From contig NZ_JAJAPX010000006.1 of assembly GCF_020523965.1 (NCBI RefSeq), forward strand, positions 1 through 64,000: a stretch of 64,000 nucleotides of DNA, given 5' to 3'. Below the pieces are notes generated by a model. The model did no database searches and had not been told where the DNA came from. It worked only from the letters and a program-made list of their open reading frames with translations. Positions 1 to 9,261 of the stretch are shown piece after piece (the first letter of the stretch is position 1; each line of letters starts with the position of its first letter). Position numbers and translations under genes: made by a program. Origin of the DNA: Neotamlana sargassicola. Lineage in GTDB: Bacteria; Bacteroidota; Bacteroidia; Flavobacteriales; Flavobacteriaceae.

Positions 1-2270
1 CTACTGACCTTAATAATTGGTTAGCTTCTAATGCTGGGGCTAGTGCTTCTGATGACTGTGCTTCTATTACTTGGTCCAACGACTTTAATGCACTTTCTGA
101 TGACTGTGGATTAACTGGTGCTGCTACGGTAACCTTTACCGCTACAGATGCCTGCGGAAACTCCGTTTCAACTACCGCTACCTTTACCGTTGAAGATACT
201 ACAGCGCCGACATTGCCAACAGCTCCTGAAGATGTTACTTACGAATGTATCGATGAAGTTCCTAGCCCAGAATATTTAACGGCTAGCGATGCTTGTTCTG
301 GTGAATATAATTCAATTGGTGTTGATACCGTTGATGATTCAGATTCTTGTAACATCATTATAACAAGAACTTGGACGTTTACGGATAGTTGTAACAATAC
401 AAGTTCTACTTCTCAAATAATTACTGTAAAAGATACAACAGGCCCTGTATTAGATTTACCTGATAATGTTTCAGCAGAATGTAGCGATGACTTAACACCA
501 ATCGCATTCGGAACTGCAACGGCAACGGATAATTGCGACCCTAACCCTGAAGTAACTTACAATGATGTTATAACAAATGGTGCTTGCAAAGGTACTTACA
601 CAATAACAAGAACTTGGACTGCTACAGACGCTTGTGGAAATATTTCAACCGCCGACCAAACAATTTCTACCTCAGATTCAACACCTCCAGTGTTTGATCA
701 AGTTAACTTACCTGGCGATGTAGTTGTTGAATGCGATGCTGTTCCTCAAGCAATTACTTTAACTGCAACCGATAATTGTGGTAATGCAATTGTAACTGTA
801 AACGATGAAATTACACAAGGTAACTGCGATCAAAATTATATTATTACAAGAACTTATACAGCTACAGACGATTGTGGATTAACAAACACACATATTCAAA
901 CTATAACTGTGCAAGATACTACTGCTCCAGAGTTTGTAGAAGCCTTACCGCTTGCAAATATTGTTGTAGAATGTGATGCTGTTCCTATGGCAGAAACATT
1001 AACTGCAACAGATACTTGTGGTTCAGCAACGGTTTCTGTTAGTGATGTAAGAACAGATGGAGATTGCTTAAACAGTTATACCATTGCAAGAACTTGGACT
1101 GCAACAGATGAATGTGGATTAACTACATCATTTACTCAAAACATACTAGTTCAAGATACAACGGCTCCAACGTTTAATGAAACAATGCCTAGAGATATAA
1201 CTGTAGAGTGTGATGCTGTTCCTGATGCAGAAACAATTACAGCGTCGGATAATTGTGGAGACGCCACTGTAACTGTAACTGATACTAGAACAGATGGTAA
1301 TTGTATTTCAAACTACACCATTAGTCGCGTTTGGACTGCAACTGATGAATGTGGATTAACCACAACTCATACTCAGACTATAACTGTGCAAGATACAACA
1401 GCTCCTGTTCCAGCTTCAACATACGATGAAGTACTAGATGTTAGCTGTACAGATATTCCTGATACGCCATCTCTTTCTTTTGAAGATAATTGTTCAGAAA
1501 ATATTACTGTGTCTTTTGAAGAGGTAAGCACTTTTGTAGAAAATGTGTTCGAAGATTATCAAATTACAAGAACATGGACAGTAATGGACGAATGTGCTAA
1601 CCAAGCCACCTATACACAAACCTTAAATGTAACTTTAGATGAAATTTATTCTGAAGTAGTTGCTGAAGACATCTGTTACAATAATGGCGCTATAAATTTA
1701 AACGATCAATTATCTAGCTCAATTAACACTAATGGTAATTGGGAAATTATTGAAGGTGATTTAAATGCCACATTAACAGGTAATATATTTGACCCAACAA
1801 TGCTTGAGTTAAGCGAAGATTTCTTACCAGAAAGCGGTGGGATTGATTATAGATTTAGATACACAACAACAGATCAAGGTTGTTTAAGCATCATTGAAGT
1901 TGTTATGAATGTTCATGCCGACTGCGTGGTTTTACCTTGTGGAGAAAATGACATCAACATATCTAAAGCTATAACTCCTAATGGAGACGGAATTAATGAT
2001 ACATTCGATATTGAAGGCATTGATTTATGCGGATTCGTTGCAGAAGTAAAAATATTTAACCGTTGGGGGGCTTTAGTATACGAATCTAACAATTACACTT
2101 TAGGTAGTATAAAAACTAGTGGTGCTCAAGGTGATTGGGACGGTAGTTCTCCTAAGTCATCCGTTGGTAACGCAGGAAAATTACCTAACGGAACATATTA
2201 TTACATTATTAAATTAAGAGATAGCGGATTAAATCCTTTAACCGGCCCTATTTATTTAGGAACTAAATAA
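1..2270 (+). CDS. Large repeat-containing surface protein with type B T9SS sorting domain (5' end outside window)
   Basis: The reading frame is open from base 3 to the stop at 2268-2270, so the gene starts upstream; 755 residues are visible. Most of it is a run of about 80-residue HYR/Ig-like units, each with a VECDAVP-like strand, a TATDNCG loop, a (T/S)RTWTATDECG strand and a VQDTTAP linker, with about four cysteines per unit. After about residue 540 comes a non-repeat segment, then a C-terminal domain with ITPNGDGINDTF, IFNRWG and LPNGTYYY, the hallmarks of the gliding-motility-associated (CHU_C) type B T9SS signal. It is therefore predicted to be exported by T9SS and held at the surface. 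The PorP/SprF gene starts 13 nt downstream, a usual partner of type B cargo. Ligand unknown; adhesion or gliding is an inference. Confidence 0.88.
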   Translation, partial: TDLNNWLASNAGASASDDCASITWSNDFNALSDDCGLTGAATVTFTATDACGNSVSTTATFTVEDTTAPTLPTAPEDVTYECIDEVPSPEYLTASDACSGEYNSIGVDTVDDSDSCNIIITRTWTFTDSCNNTSSTSQIITVKDTTGPVLDLPDNVSAECSDDLTPIAFGTATATDNCDPNPEVTYNDVITNGACKGTYTITRTWTATDACGNISTADQTISTSDSTPPVFDQVNLPGDVVVECDAVPQAITLTATDNCGNAIVTVNDEITQGNCDQNYIITRTYTATDDCGLTNTHIQTITVQDTTAPEFVEALPLANIVVECDAVPMAETLTATDTCGSATVSVSDVRTDGDCLNSYTIARTWTATDECGLTTSFTQNILVQDTTAPTFNETMPRDITVECDAVPDAETITASDNCGDATVTVTDTRTDGNCISNYTISRVWTATDECGLTTTHTQTITVQDTTAPVPASTYDEVLDVSCTDIPDTPSLSFEDNCSENITVSFEEVSTFVENVFEDYQITRTWTVMDECANQATYTQTLNVTLDEIYSEVVAEDICYNNGAINLNDQLSSSINTNGNWEIIEGDLNATLTGNIFDPTMLELSEDFLPESGGIDYRFRYTTTDQGCLSIIEVVMNVHADCVVLPCGENDINISKAITPNGDGINDTFDIEGIDLCGFVAEVKIFNRWGALVYESNNYTLGSIKTSGAQGDWDGSSPKSSVGNAGKLPNGTYYYIIKLRDSGLNPLTGPIYLGTK
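195..1640 (+). repeat. Tandem ~240-bp in-frame repeats coding the HYR/Ig-like units
   Basis: The linker codons for DTTAP-like motifs recur at 195, 432, 675, 915, 1155 and 1392, giving periods of 237, 243, 240, 240 and 237 bp. The three units from 675 to 1391 are most alike at DNA level, for example gatgctgttcct recurs in each. The last unit, after 1392, is more diverged. The array is coding and in frame, so it can change length by recombination without breaking the protein. Confidence 0.8.
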
Positions 2271-2283
2271 AAAACCTTAACCT

Positions 2284-3213
2284 ATGAAACTTTTAAAATT
2301 AAACATAATCGCAATTGCTTTGTTTAGCTGTACAATAGGTGTAGCGCAACAATTACCGCAGTTTACTCAATATATGTACAATACCATTTCTATTAACCCC
2401 GCTTATGCTGGTAGTAGAGAAGCATTAAGTATTGTAGGCTTACATCGCAGCCAATGGGTTGGGTTTAAAGGTGGACCAATTACACAAACCCTTTCTATTC
2501 ATACGCCTTTAAGAAACGATAGAATTGGTTTAGGTTTATCTTTTATTGAAGATGATTTAGGACCACAAAATTTTTCATACCTATACGCCGATTTTTCATA
2601 CGCAATACCAACAGGGCGTGAAGGTAAATTAGCCTTTGGTATAAAGGGAGGTTTTACCCAATTTAGCTTCGACTCAGATTTTAGATTAGAGAATTCTAAC
2701 CTAACAGACCCTTTAATTTATGGAACTGAAGACAGGTGGACACCAAATGTTGGAGCTGGTATATATTGGAGTACGAATAGAATATACGCTGGACTATCTG
2801 CTCCTAGAATATTAACTCACGATTTTAGTAATAGAAATAACGATGTTGAAGCCTTAGAACGTATAAGCTATTACTTTACACTAGGTGGTGTTATCGATTT
2901 AAGCCGATCTGTAAAGTTTAAGCCTGCTGGATTAATTAAAGCAACAAATGGCGCTCCTTTGTCTTACGACTTAACAGCTAATTTTCTGTTTTTCGAGAAA
3001 TTTTGGCTAGGTGGCTCTTATAGAATAAATAATGAAACTGCAGCCATTGGTGGTATTGTCGATTTTCAAGTTTCAAGACAATTACGCGTGGGTTATGCCT
3101 ATGAAAAACCAATTTCTGAAATAGCAGATTTTACCACGGGAACCCATGAAATTTTATTGATTTATGAATTTAAGTTCTTAAATTCTAAATTAAAATCTCC
3201 AAGATATTTCTAA
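2284..3213 (+). CDS. PorP/SprF family type IX secretion system membrane protein
   Basis: A 309-residue outer-membrane beta-barrel protein of the PorP/SprF family. A signal peptide (MKLLKLNIIAIALFSC...VAQ, residues 1-21) is followed by the family hallmark QFTQYMYN...NPAYAGS, then HRSQWVGFKGGP and TQTLSIHTP. The rest consists of alternating amphipathic strands ending near the C terminus in EILLIYEFKF. In Flavobacterium, SprF is needed for surface delivery of the type B cargo SprB, and paralogues are typically coded next to their cargo. Here the gene lies 13 nt after a type B cargo gene and 11 nt before an OmpA protein, so a dedicated partnership and one transcript are likely. Which paralogue this is (SprF itself or a homologue) cannot be decided from sequence alone. 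Confidence 0.92.
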   Translation: MKLLKLNIIAIALFSCTIGVAQQLPQFTQYMYNTISINPAYAGSREALSIVGLHRSQWVGFKGGPITQTLSIHTPLRNDRIGLGLSFIEDDLGPQNFSYLYADFSYAIPTGREGKLAFGIKGGFTQFSFDSDFRLENSNLTDPLIYGTEDRWTPNVGAGIYWSTNRIYAGLSAPRILTHDFSNRNNDVEALERISYYFTLGGVIDLSRSVKFKPAGLIKATNGAPLSYDLTANFLFFEKFWLGGSYRINNETAAIGGIVDFQVSRQLRVGYAYEKPISEIADFTTGTHEILLIYEFKFLNSKLKSPRYF

Positions 3214-3224
3214 TATAAGATTCT

Positions 3225-5225
3225 ATGAAACATAAAAATCACATATTAGTTATTGTTTTCGTATTAATCTGTTCCACGTTATTCGCACAACAAGGAAGAC
3301 AAAAGCGTGCAGATACTTTATTTAACAAGTTTTCATTTGTAAAAGCAGCAAAAGTTTACAGAGAACTTATACAAAAAAACTATAATAGAGATTATGCGAC
3401 ACGAAAACTTGCAGATTGCTATGCCTATTTAAGAGATCCTAGAAATGCTGCTCGTTACTATAAAAATGTCGTAAAACAAAAAAACGTACCTATAGAATAT
3501 TACTATAAATACGCCCAATCCTTAAGAGGAATTAAAAAGTATGACGAATCTCAAGATTGGTTAAAGCGTTATAAAGATTCAGGAGGAGTTGTAAATGCAA
3601 ATGATTTTTCTAAGGATATTAACTTTATTACCAGCGTTTTTGGTGCCGAACAACAATATTTTTTAGATCGTTTTCGATTTAACTCTAAGTTTAGCGATTT
3701 TGGCGCTTTCGAGCAAGATGGAAAAGTATATTTTACTTCTGCTAGAGATGAAGGCAGCGCAGTAAAACGAATTTACGGTTGGAATGAGCAGCCGTTCCTA
3801 GATATTTACGAAGCAGATGTAAAATCTAAAAAAAATGTAGATTATTCAGCTAAGATAAAAGGAGACGTTAACACCATTTTTCATGATGGCCCAATAACTT
3901 TAACCAAAGACGGAAAAACCATGTATTTTTCAAGAAATAACTTTAATAAAAACGTTGAAGTTAAAGATAATACAGGGCTTACAAACATGAAAATTTATCG
4001 TGCAACTTTGGTAGATGGAGAATGGACTAATATTGAAGATTTATCTATTAATGGCGATAATTTCTCAACTCAACATCCTGCATTAAATGCGGACGACTCT
4101 AAATTATATTTCGCTTCAGATAGACCAGGTACAAACGGAGGATCAGATATTTGGGTAGTTGATATTTTCCCCGATGGGACTTTACGCAACTTAAAAAATA
4201 TGGGCAAAGTGGTAAACACAGAAAGTGCAGAAGGTTTTCCGTTTATTAATAACGAAAACGTTTTATTCTTTTCATCAGATGGACATACAGGACTTGGTTT
4301 ATTAGATATTTTTGCCACTTTAAAGGATGAAGACAATAATGATGAAATTGTTGGTGTAATTAATGTCGGCGTTCCAGTTAACTCTAATGCAGACGACTTT
4401 TCCTTTAGTATGAATCCTGATGGTATTACTGGATATTTTGCTTCAAACCGTCGTGGTGGTAGAGGAAGCGATGATATTTATGCTTACCATAGAGTTCCTA
4501 TTTTACATGTGGAAGGTGTTGTAACAGATGCCATAAATGGCAATCCAGTTGTTGGTGCTAATATTAAATTATTTGATGAAAAAGGTAATGAAATTGCTTT
4601 TATGGAAACCGATGAAAACGGTTACTATCAAATAAATATAGATAGAAACCAAGATTTTAAAATTATTGCTAATCAAGACAAATATATTGATGACTACAGA
4701 ACCTTTACATCAAAAAAGATTCAAACAGAGCTAACATCAATAACTGCAAATTTACTTTTAAATCCCGTGCCTAATGTTGCTAAGTTAGCCGACCTAAACA
4801 CCAATAACTTAGGTTACGAAACTTCAGAATCTATTATTAATTCAGATTCTACTAACGTTAAGGGAGCTAAATTAAAACCAATATATTTCGATTTTGAAAA
4901 ATATAATATTCTTAAAGAATACGCTCTTGAATTAGATAAGATTGTTAAATTAATGACAGTATATTATCCTGATATGGTTATTAAAATAGAATCACATACC
5001 GATTCTCGAGGAACTACATTGTACAACGATGTGTTATCTCAAAACAGAGCAAAATCAACTTATGATTACCTAGTTTCAAAAGGAGTTAACCCTAATAATA
5101 TATTAGAATATAAAGGTTACGGCGAACGCAGACTTATTAATGAATGTGCCGATGGTGTATCCTGTAGTAAAGCGAAACACCAACTAAACCGACGTACAGA
5201 GTTTGTTGTTGTAAAAATGGAATAA
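3225..5225 (+). CDS. TPR-PD40-OmpA family outer membrane/peptidoglycan-anchoring protein (copy 1)
   Basis: A 666-residue exported protein. Domains in order: signal peptide (1-21, ending LFAQ), helical TPR-like region (about 25-125), PD40/WD40-like propeller strands (about 150-420, with LYFASDRPGTNGGSDIW and GYFASNRRGGRGSDDIYAY), a carboxypeptidase-regulatory-like beta-sandwich (about 425-510, VTDAINGNPVVGANI), a short linker, and a C-terminal OmpA domain (about 545-666) with IYFDFEKYNI, ESHTDSRG and NRRTEF. OmpA domains bind peptidoglycan, so it probably ties the outer-membrane PorP/SprF complex to the wall. It starts 11 nt after the PorP/SprF gene and is followed by a full-length paralogue. 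Confidence 0.9.
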   Translation: MKHKNHILVIVFVLICSTLFAQQGRQKRADTLFNKFSFVKAAKVYRELIQKNYNRDYATRKLADCYAYLRDPRNAARYYKNVVKQKNVPIEYYYKYAQSLRGIKKYDESQDWLKRYKDSGGVVNANDFSKDINFITSVFGAEQQYFLDRFRFNSKFSDFGAFEQDGKVYFTSARDEGSAVKRIYGWNEQPFLDIYEADVKSKKNVDYSAKIKGDVNTIFHDGPITLTKDGKTMYFSRNNFNKNVEVKDNTGLTNMKIYRATLVDGEWTNIEDLSINGDNFSTQHPALNADDSKLYFASDRPGTNGGSDIWVVDIFPDGTLRNLKNMGKVVNTESAEGFPFINNENVLFFSSDGHTGLGLLDIFATLKDEDNNDEIVGVINVGVPVNSNADDFSFSMNPDGITGYFASNRRGGRGSDDIYAYHRVPILHVEGVVTDAINGNPVVGANIKLFDEKGNEIAFMETDENGYYQINIDRNQDFKIIANQDKYIDDYRTFTSKKIQTELTSITANLLLNPVPNVAKLADLNTNNLGYETSESIINSDSTNVKGAKLKPIYFDFEKYNILKEYALELDKIVKLMTVYYPDMVIKIESHTDSRGTTLYNDVLSQNRAKSTYDYLVSKGVNPNNILEYKGYGERRLINECADGVSCSKAKHQLNRRTEFVVVKME

Positions 5226-5257
5226 AATCTCTAGAACTTTTTAATAAATAAGACCCC

Positions 5258-7177
5258 ATGAATACAAAATACTATATTTTTTGCCATTTTGCGTTGTTAC
5301 TTAGCTTAGTAACATTTGCACAAACTGGTAAACAGAAAAAAGCAGATATACTATTTAATAAATTTTCATACTCGAAAGCTGCAGACGCTTATCACGATTT
5401 AATAAACAAAAAAAAGGATACTGTTTACGCATCGAAAAAATTAGGAGACACGTATTCTTTTTTAAGAAATCCAGACAGTGCTGTTGTATTTTATAAAAAA
5501 GCCATTGCTTCCCAAGAAAACATCGATCCAATTTATTATTATAAATATGCTCAAGCTTTAAGAGGGGTTGAAAATTATGATGAAGCACAAATTTGGCTTA
5601 AAAAATATTCCGAAATTAGTGACAGTTTAAAAACCGAACTGCCCTTAAACGACTCAAACTTTTTAGAGAATATTTCATCGGAAAAACCGGTTTATTTTTT
5701 AAATGACGTTAAAATAAATACCGAATTTAGTGACTTTGGCGCATACGAATTTAACGGTATAATTTACTTCGCTTCTTCTAGAGACCAAGGTGTACTTACT
5801 AAGAAAAAATACGGTTGGAATAACGAACCTTTCTTGGATATATATGTTACAGAAAGTATTACAGATAGTACTGTAAACCATAAAAACAAACTTAAGGGTA
5901 AAGTAAATTCAGTTTTTCATGATGGGCCTTTAACCATTACAAACGATGGAAAAACCATGTATTTTTCCAGAAATGACTTTATAAAAAACAAGCGAGGTAA
6001 AGATGAATTAGGTAGTACTAACCTTAAAATTTACAAAGCCTCTTTGGTTGATAATAAATGGACAAACGTTGAAGAATTGCCATTTAATAGCTCCCTTTTT
6101 TCTAATGGTCATCCGGCTTTAAATGCCGATAATACTAAACTTTATTTTACTTCAGACAGACCTGGAGGATTTGGTGGCTCTGACATTTATTATGTTGTTA
6201 TAGGTGAAAATGAAGCCATAAGCGAACCTATTAATGCCGGAAACATTATAAATACTCAACAAAACGAAAGTTTTCCTTTTTTAAATTCTGAAGATGTACT
6301 TTACTTCTCATCAGATGGTCATTTAGGTTTAGGGCTATTAGATATTTTTGAAACCAAAACCGATGCAAATAACCATGTTATTGATGTAGTTAATTTAGGG
6401 TTACCTATTAACTCTAGTAAAGATGATTTTTCATACTTTATTAATTCTGATAACTTAACCGGATATTTTTCTTCTAACAGAAACGGTGGTGTGGGAAGCG
6501 ATGATATTTACGCCTTTAACAAACTTCCAGAACTTTTCGTTACAGGGACTATTGTTGACATTGAAACAAAAGAGCCAATAAAAGATAGTAAAATTGTGTT
6601 GGTTACTCCAACTGGAGAAGAATTGGCTACTGCTATTTCTGACGAAAACGGTTATTATGAAATTAAACTAGACAGAGATAATAATTATGGGTTAAAAATA
6701 TTTAAAGATGGCTACATAGATTTAACCTCATTAATTTCAACTAGAAATTTAGATAAAACCCTATCCAAAATCACCGAAAATATTGAGTTAAACCCTAAAC
6801 TTATTGAAACCATTCAAGATGCCGAATTCTTCCCTATTTATTTCGATTATAACAAATCGAATATTAGAAAAGACGGATCTAATGAGTTAGATAGAATTGT
6901 GAATTACATGGTGAATAAATACCCTGAAATGGTAATAAAAATTGCATCGTATACAGATTCTAGAGGATCGAATAAGTTCAATTTAAAATTATCTGAAGAG
7001 CGCGCTATTGCAACTTTTAAATATTTAGTTGATCGTGGTGTTAGTCCTTCTAGAATACTTAACTATAAAGGTTATGGAGAAGATAACCTAACTAACAATT
7101 GTGACGATTCTACAAAATGTTCTGAAGATGAGCATCAAAAAAACAGAAGAACCGAGTTTATTATTATTAGAAATTAG
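5258..7177 (+). CDS. TPR-PD40-OmpA family protein (copy 2, paralogue of the preceding gene)
   Basis: A 639-residue protein with the same architecture as its neighbour: signal peptide (1-21, ending TFAQ), TPR-like region, PD40 propeller (LYFTSDRPGGFGGSDIYY, GYFSSNRNGGVGSDDIYAF), regulatory-like sandwich (VTGTIVDIETKEPIKDSKI) and OmpA domain (FPIYFDYNKSNI, SYTDSRG, NRRTEF). It is shorter mainly because the linker before the OmpA domain lacks about 30 residues present in copy 1. The two proteins align along their length, so this is a tandem duplication old enough to have diverged. It is the last gene of the cluster and ends just before a strong hairpin at 7202. Confidence 0.9.
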   Translation: MNTKYYIFCHFALLLSLVTFAQTGKQKKADILFNKFSYSKAADAYHDLINKKKDTVYASKKLGDTYSFLRNPDSAVVFYKKAIASQENIDPIYYYKYAQALRGVENYDEAQIWLKKYSEISDSLKTELPLNDSNFLENISSEKPVYFLNDVKINTEFSDFGAYEFNGIIYFASSRDQGVLTKKKYGWNNEPFLDIYVTESITDSTVNHKNKLKGKVNSVFHDGPLTITNDGKTMYFSRNDFIKNKRGKDELGSTNLKIYKASLVDNKWTNVEELPFNSSLFSNGHPALNADNTKLYFTSDRPGGFGGSDIYYVVIGENEAISEPINAGNIINTQQNESFPFLNSEDVLYFSSDGHLGLGLLDIFETKTDANNHVIDVVNLGLPINSSKDDFSYFINSDNLTGYFSSNRNGGVGSDDIYAFNKLPELFVTGTIVDIETKEPIKDSKIVLVTPTGEELATAISDENGYYEIKLDRDNNYGLKIFKDGYIDLTSLISTRNLDKTLSKITENIELNPKLIETIQDAEFFPIYFDYNKSNIRKDGSNELDRIVNYMVNKYPEMVIKIASYTDSRGSNKFNLKLSEERAIATFKYLVDRGVSPSRILNYKGYGEDNLTNNCDDSTKCSEDEHQKNRRTEFIIIRN

Positions 7178-7201
7178 AACGCAAACTTTAATACACTTAA
7201 A

Positions 7202-7227
7202 AAAAGCCTTGATTTCTCAAGGCTTTT
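7202..7227. terminator. Bidirectional rho-independent terminator between ompA-like copy 2 and hisS
   Basis: A perfect 11-bp stem (aaaagccttga / tcaaggctttt) with a TTTC loop. Flanking A and T runs let it act in both directions between convergent genes. It ends 5 nt before the hisS stop. Confidence 0.85.
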
Positions 7228-7231
7228 CTAT

Positions 7232-8692
7232 TTACTTTATTTGTTGTATTAACTCGTTAAGCGGTATTTTAAATTGTTCTCCTGAACTCATATTTTTTAA
7301 AGCATAAGTTTCAGATGCTATTTCCTGGTCTCCAACAATAACAACAAATGGTATGTTTCGCTTATCGGCATGCGCCATTTGTTTTTTCATTTTAGCAGCA
7401 TCGGGATATAATTCTGCGTTTATGCCTGCTTCTCTTAATTTTTTGATGGCCTTTAAGCTAAATAAAGCTTCTTTATCTCCAAAGTTTATAAATAATACTT
7501 CAACGTTTTTATTTACAGTTTCTGGGAATAAATTCAACTCTTCTAAAACCAAATAAATTCTATCTAAACCAAAGCTTATACCTACACCACTAGTATCTGG
7601 TTTACCAAAAATATTAGTTAAATCGTCGTAACGACCACCACCACCAATAGATCCCATTTTTACACCTTCTGGAGCAGATACTTCAAAAATGGCGCCTGTA
7701 TAGTAATTAAGCCCTCGAGCTAAAGTTACATCTAACTGTAATTTGGCTGTAGCTAAACCTAATTCTTTAATGGCTGCATCAATAAAACTTAATTCCTCAA
7801 TACCTTTTTTTCCATCTTCTGATGCTTCTAAAATACCTTTTAAGCTTTCAATTTGAGACTCAAAATCACCAGATAAACTAAATAAAGGTTGTAGTTTTTC
7901 TATGCCACTAGCAGAAATTCCTTTACTCAACATTTCTTCCTTCACCTTCTCCTCTCCTATTTTATCGAGCTTATCTAAAGCCACGGTAAAATCGATTAAC
8001 TTATCGCTAGCTCCTATAACTTCGGCTATACCAGAAAGAATTTTTCGGTTATTAATTTTTATAGTAACTCCGTTAAGTTTTAAGGCTGTAAACACGGTAT
8101 CGTATAATTGTATAAACTCTACCTCTTGCCATAAACTTGTACTACCTACAACATCGGCATCGCATTGATAAAACTCTCTAAAACGGCCTTTTTGAGGTCT
8201 GTCGGCACGCCAAACTGGTTGAATTTGGTATCGCTTAAATGGAAACTCTATGTCGTTTTGGTGTTGCACTACGTATCGTGCAAATGGTACGGTTAAATCG
8301 TAACGAAGTGCTTTTTCAGTTAAATAAGTATCTTTAATATATTCCTTAATCTTGTCTTGAAATTCTTTAACATTACCATCAACATTATAAGTACCATCTT
8401 CTAAAGACGTTATGTTTCCAACTTTCTCTTCAAGCAATTCTTTTTTTAACTCTTGATAATCTATATTCTTTAAAAAATCACCTGAATTTAAGATTTTAAA
8501 AATCAATCTATCTCCTTCATCACCATATTTCCCCATTAAGGTTTCAGAGTTTTCAAAACTTGGTGTTTCAATAGGCTGAAATCCAAAGGTTTCGAAAGCA
8601 CCTTTTATTGTACTAAATATATAGTTGCGTTTTGCAACTTGCTCTGGGTTAAAATCTCTTGTTCCTTTTGGTATACTTGGTTTTTGAGCCAT
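7232..8692 (-). CDS. hisS: Histidine--tRNA ligase
   Basis: Charges tRNA-His with histidine using ATP in the cytoplasm. The 486-residue protein has the class II core: KGTRDF at the N terminus, [13 protein letters not shown], motif 2 around residue 180 ([19 protein letters not shown]), the histidine-binding [10 protein letters not shown] near 327, and motif 3 [11 protein letters not shown] near 370. A C-terminal anticodon-binding domain follows (about 390-486). It is longer than the E. coli enzyme because of an insert of about 50 residues between ILNSGDF and TEKALRYD; I believe this is common in Bacteroidota. A TAnnTTTG site 44-51 bases upstream suggests its own promoter. Confidence 0.96.
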   Translation of the reverse strand: MAQKPSIPKGTRDFNPEQVAKRNYIFSTIKGAFETFGFQPIETPSFENSETLMGKYGDEGDRLIFKILNSGDFLKNIDYQELKKELLEEKVGNITSLEDGTYNVDGNVKEFQDKIKEYIKDTYLTEKALRYDLTVPFARYVVQHQNDIEFPFKRYQIQPVWRADRPQKGRFREFYQCDADVVGSTSLWQEVEFIQLYDTVFTALKLNGVTIKINNRKILSGIAEVIGASDKLIDFTVALDKLDKIGEEKVKEEMLSKGISASGIEKLQPLFSLSGDFESQIESLKGILEASEDGKKGIEELSFIDAAIKELGLATAKLQLDVTLARGLNYYTGAIFEVSAPEGVKMGSIGGGGRYDDLTNIFGKPDTSGVGISFGLDRIYLVLEELNLFPETVNKNVEVLFINFGDKEALFSLKAIKKLREAGINAELYPDAAKMKKQMAHADKRNIPFVVIVGDQEIASETYALKNMSSGEQFKIPLNELIQQIK

Positions 8693-8735
8693 TTTATAAT
8701 TTTAATTTATCTGCGCAAAACTGCACTAAACACGA

Positions 8736-8743
8736 CAAAAATA
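8736..8743 (-). promoter_or_regulatory. Candidate -7 element for hisS
   Basis: On the minus strand the octamer TATTTTTG fits the Bacteroidota -7 consensus TAnnTTTG and ends 43 nt before the hisS ATG. No good TTG -33 element is seen about 20 nt upstream, so support is partial. Confidence 0.35.
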
Positions 8744-8763
8744 AATAATTACCTTCGTTGGTA

Positions 8764-9234
8764 CTAATTTATAAGCTTATTAAAATAATTGTACAATTCG
8801 CCTTTTGTAATAATGGCGCCTTGTTCTATCATACTAAATTTATCAGCATTTTTATCTTCTGTATAATCTTTATCTGCTTGTAAAAACTCTACGCTATCAT
8901 GCATCAAATTTTCTCGCAACCAATCGTAGCCTTCTTGTGTTGTAATATCAATTTCTTCGTTTTTTACATTAACAACAATAGCATGCATTTTGTCTTCCTT
9001 TAAATAAAATAAATACATGTGCTGCGGTGCAAAATGCTCCAAATACTCGGCTTTATTTAAAACGCCTTCCCATATTAAATCGCTAAACACATCTAATTCA
9101 GTTTCGGCTAATTCCGGTTTATTAACTTTTAAATTTTCCCACTCATCTGCAGTTATTGATTGTGTTGCTAAAAAATTTATAAACTCTTTATGCAACTCCT
9201 CGAATTGTTCTTTTGTAAGTCTTCTATATTTCAT
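8764..9234 (-). CDS. Conserved small flavobacterial protein (DUF6495-like)
   Basis: A 156-residue, acidic, soluble-looking protein with no signal peptide or membrane segment. It starts MKYRRLTKEQFEELHKEF, has a middle section with HFAPQHMYLFYL and ends with IITKGELYNYFNKLI. I recognise it as a protein kept in Flavobacteriaceae and think it belongs to DUF6495, but this is from memory and not certain. No catalytic motif is visible. It begins 27 nt after the GDPD lipoprotein stop, so the two may share a transcript, and hisS follows 71 nt downstream with its own likely promoter. Function unknown. Confidence 0.75.
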   Translation of the reverse strand: MKYRRLTKEQFEELHKEFINFLATQSITADEWENLKVNKPELAETELDVFSDLIWEGVLNKAEYLEHFAPQHMYLFYLKEDKMHAIVVNVKNEEIDITTQEGYDWLRENLMHDSVEFLQADKDYTEDKNADKFSMIEQGAIITKGELYNYFNKLIN

Positions 9235-9261
9235 TGTAATCCTTTAAAAATTAAATTTCGT

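Noticed and set aside
195-1640. CRISPR-like spacing of repeats
   Set aside because: The repeats are about 240 bp, contiguous, in frame and coding; they are protein domains.
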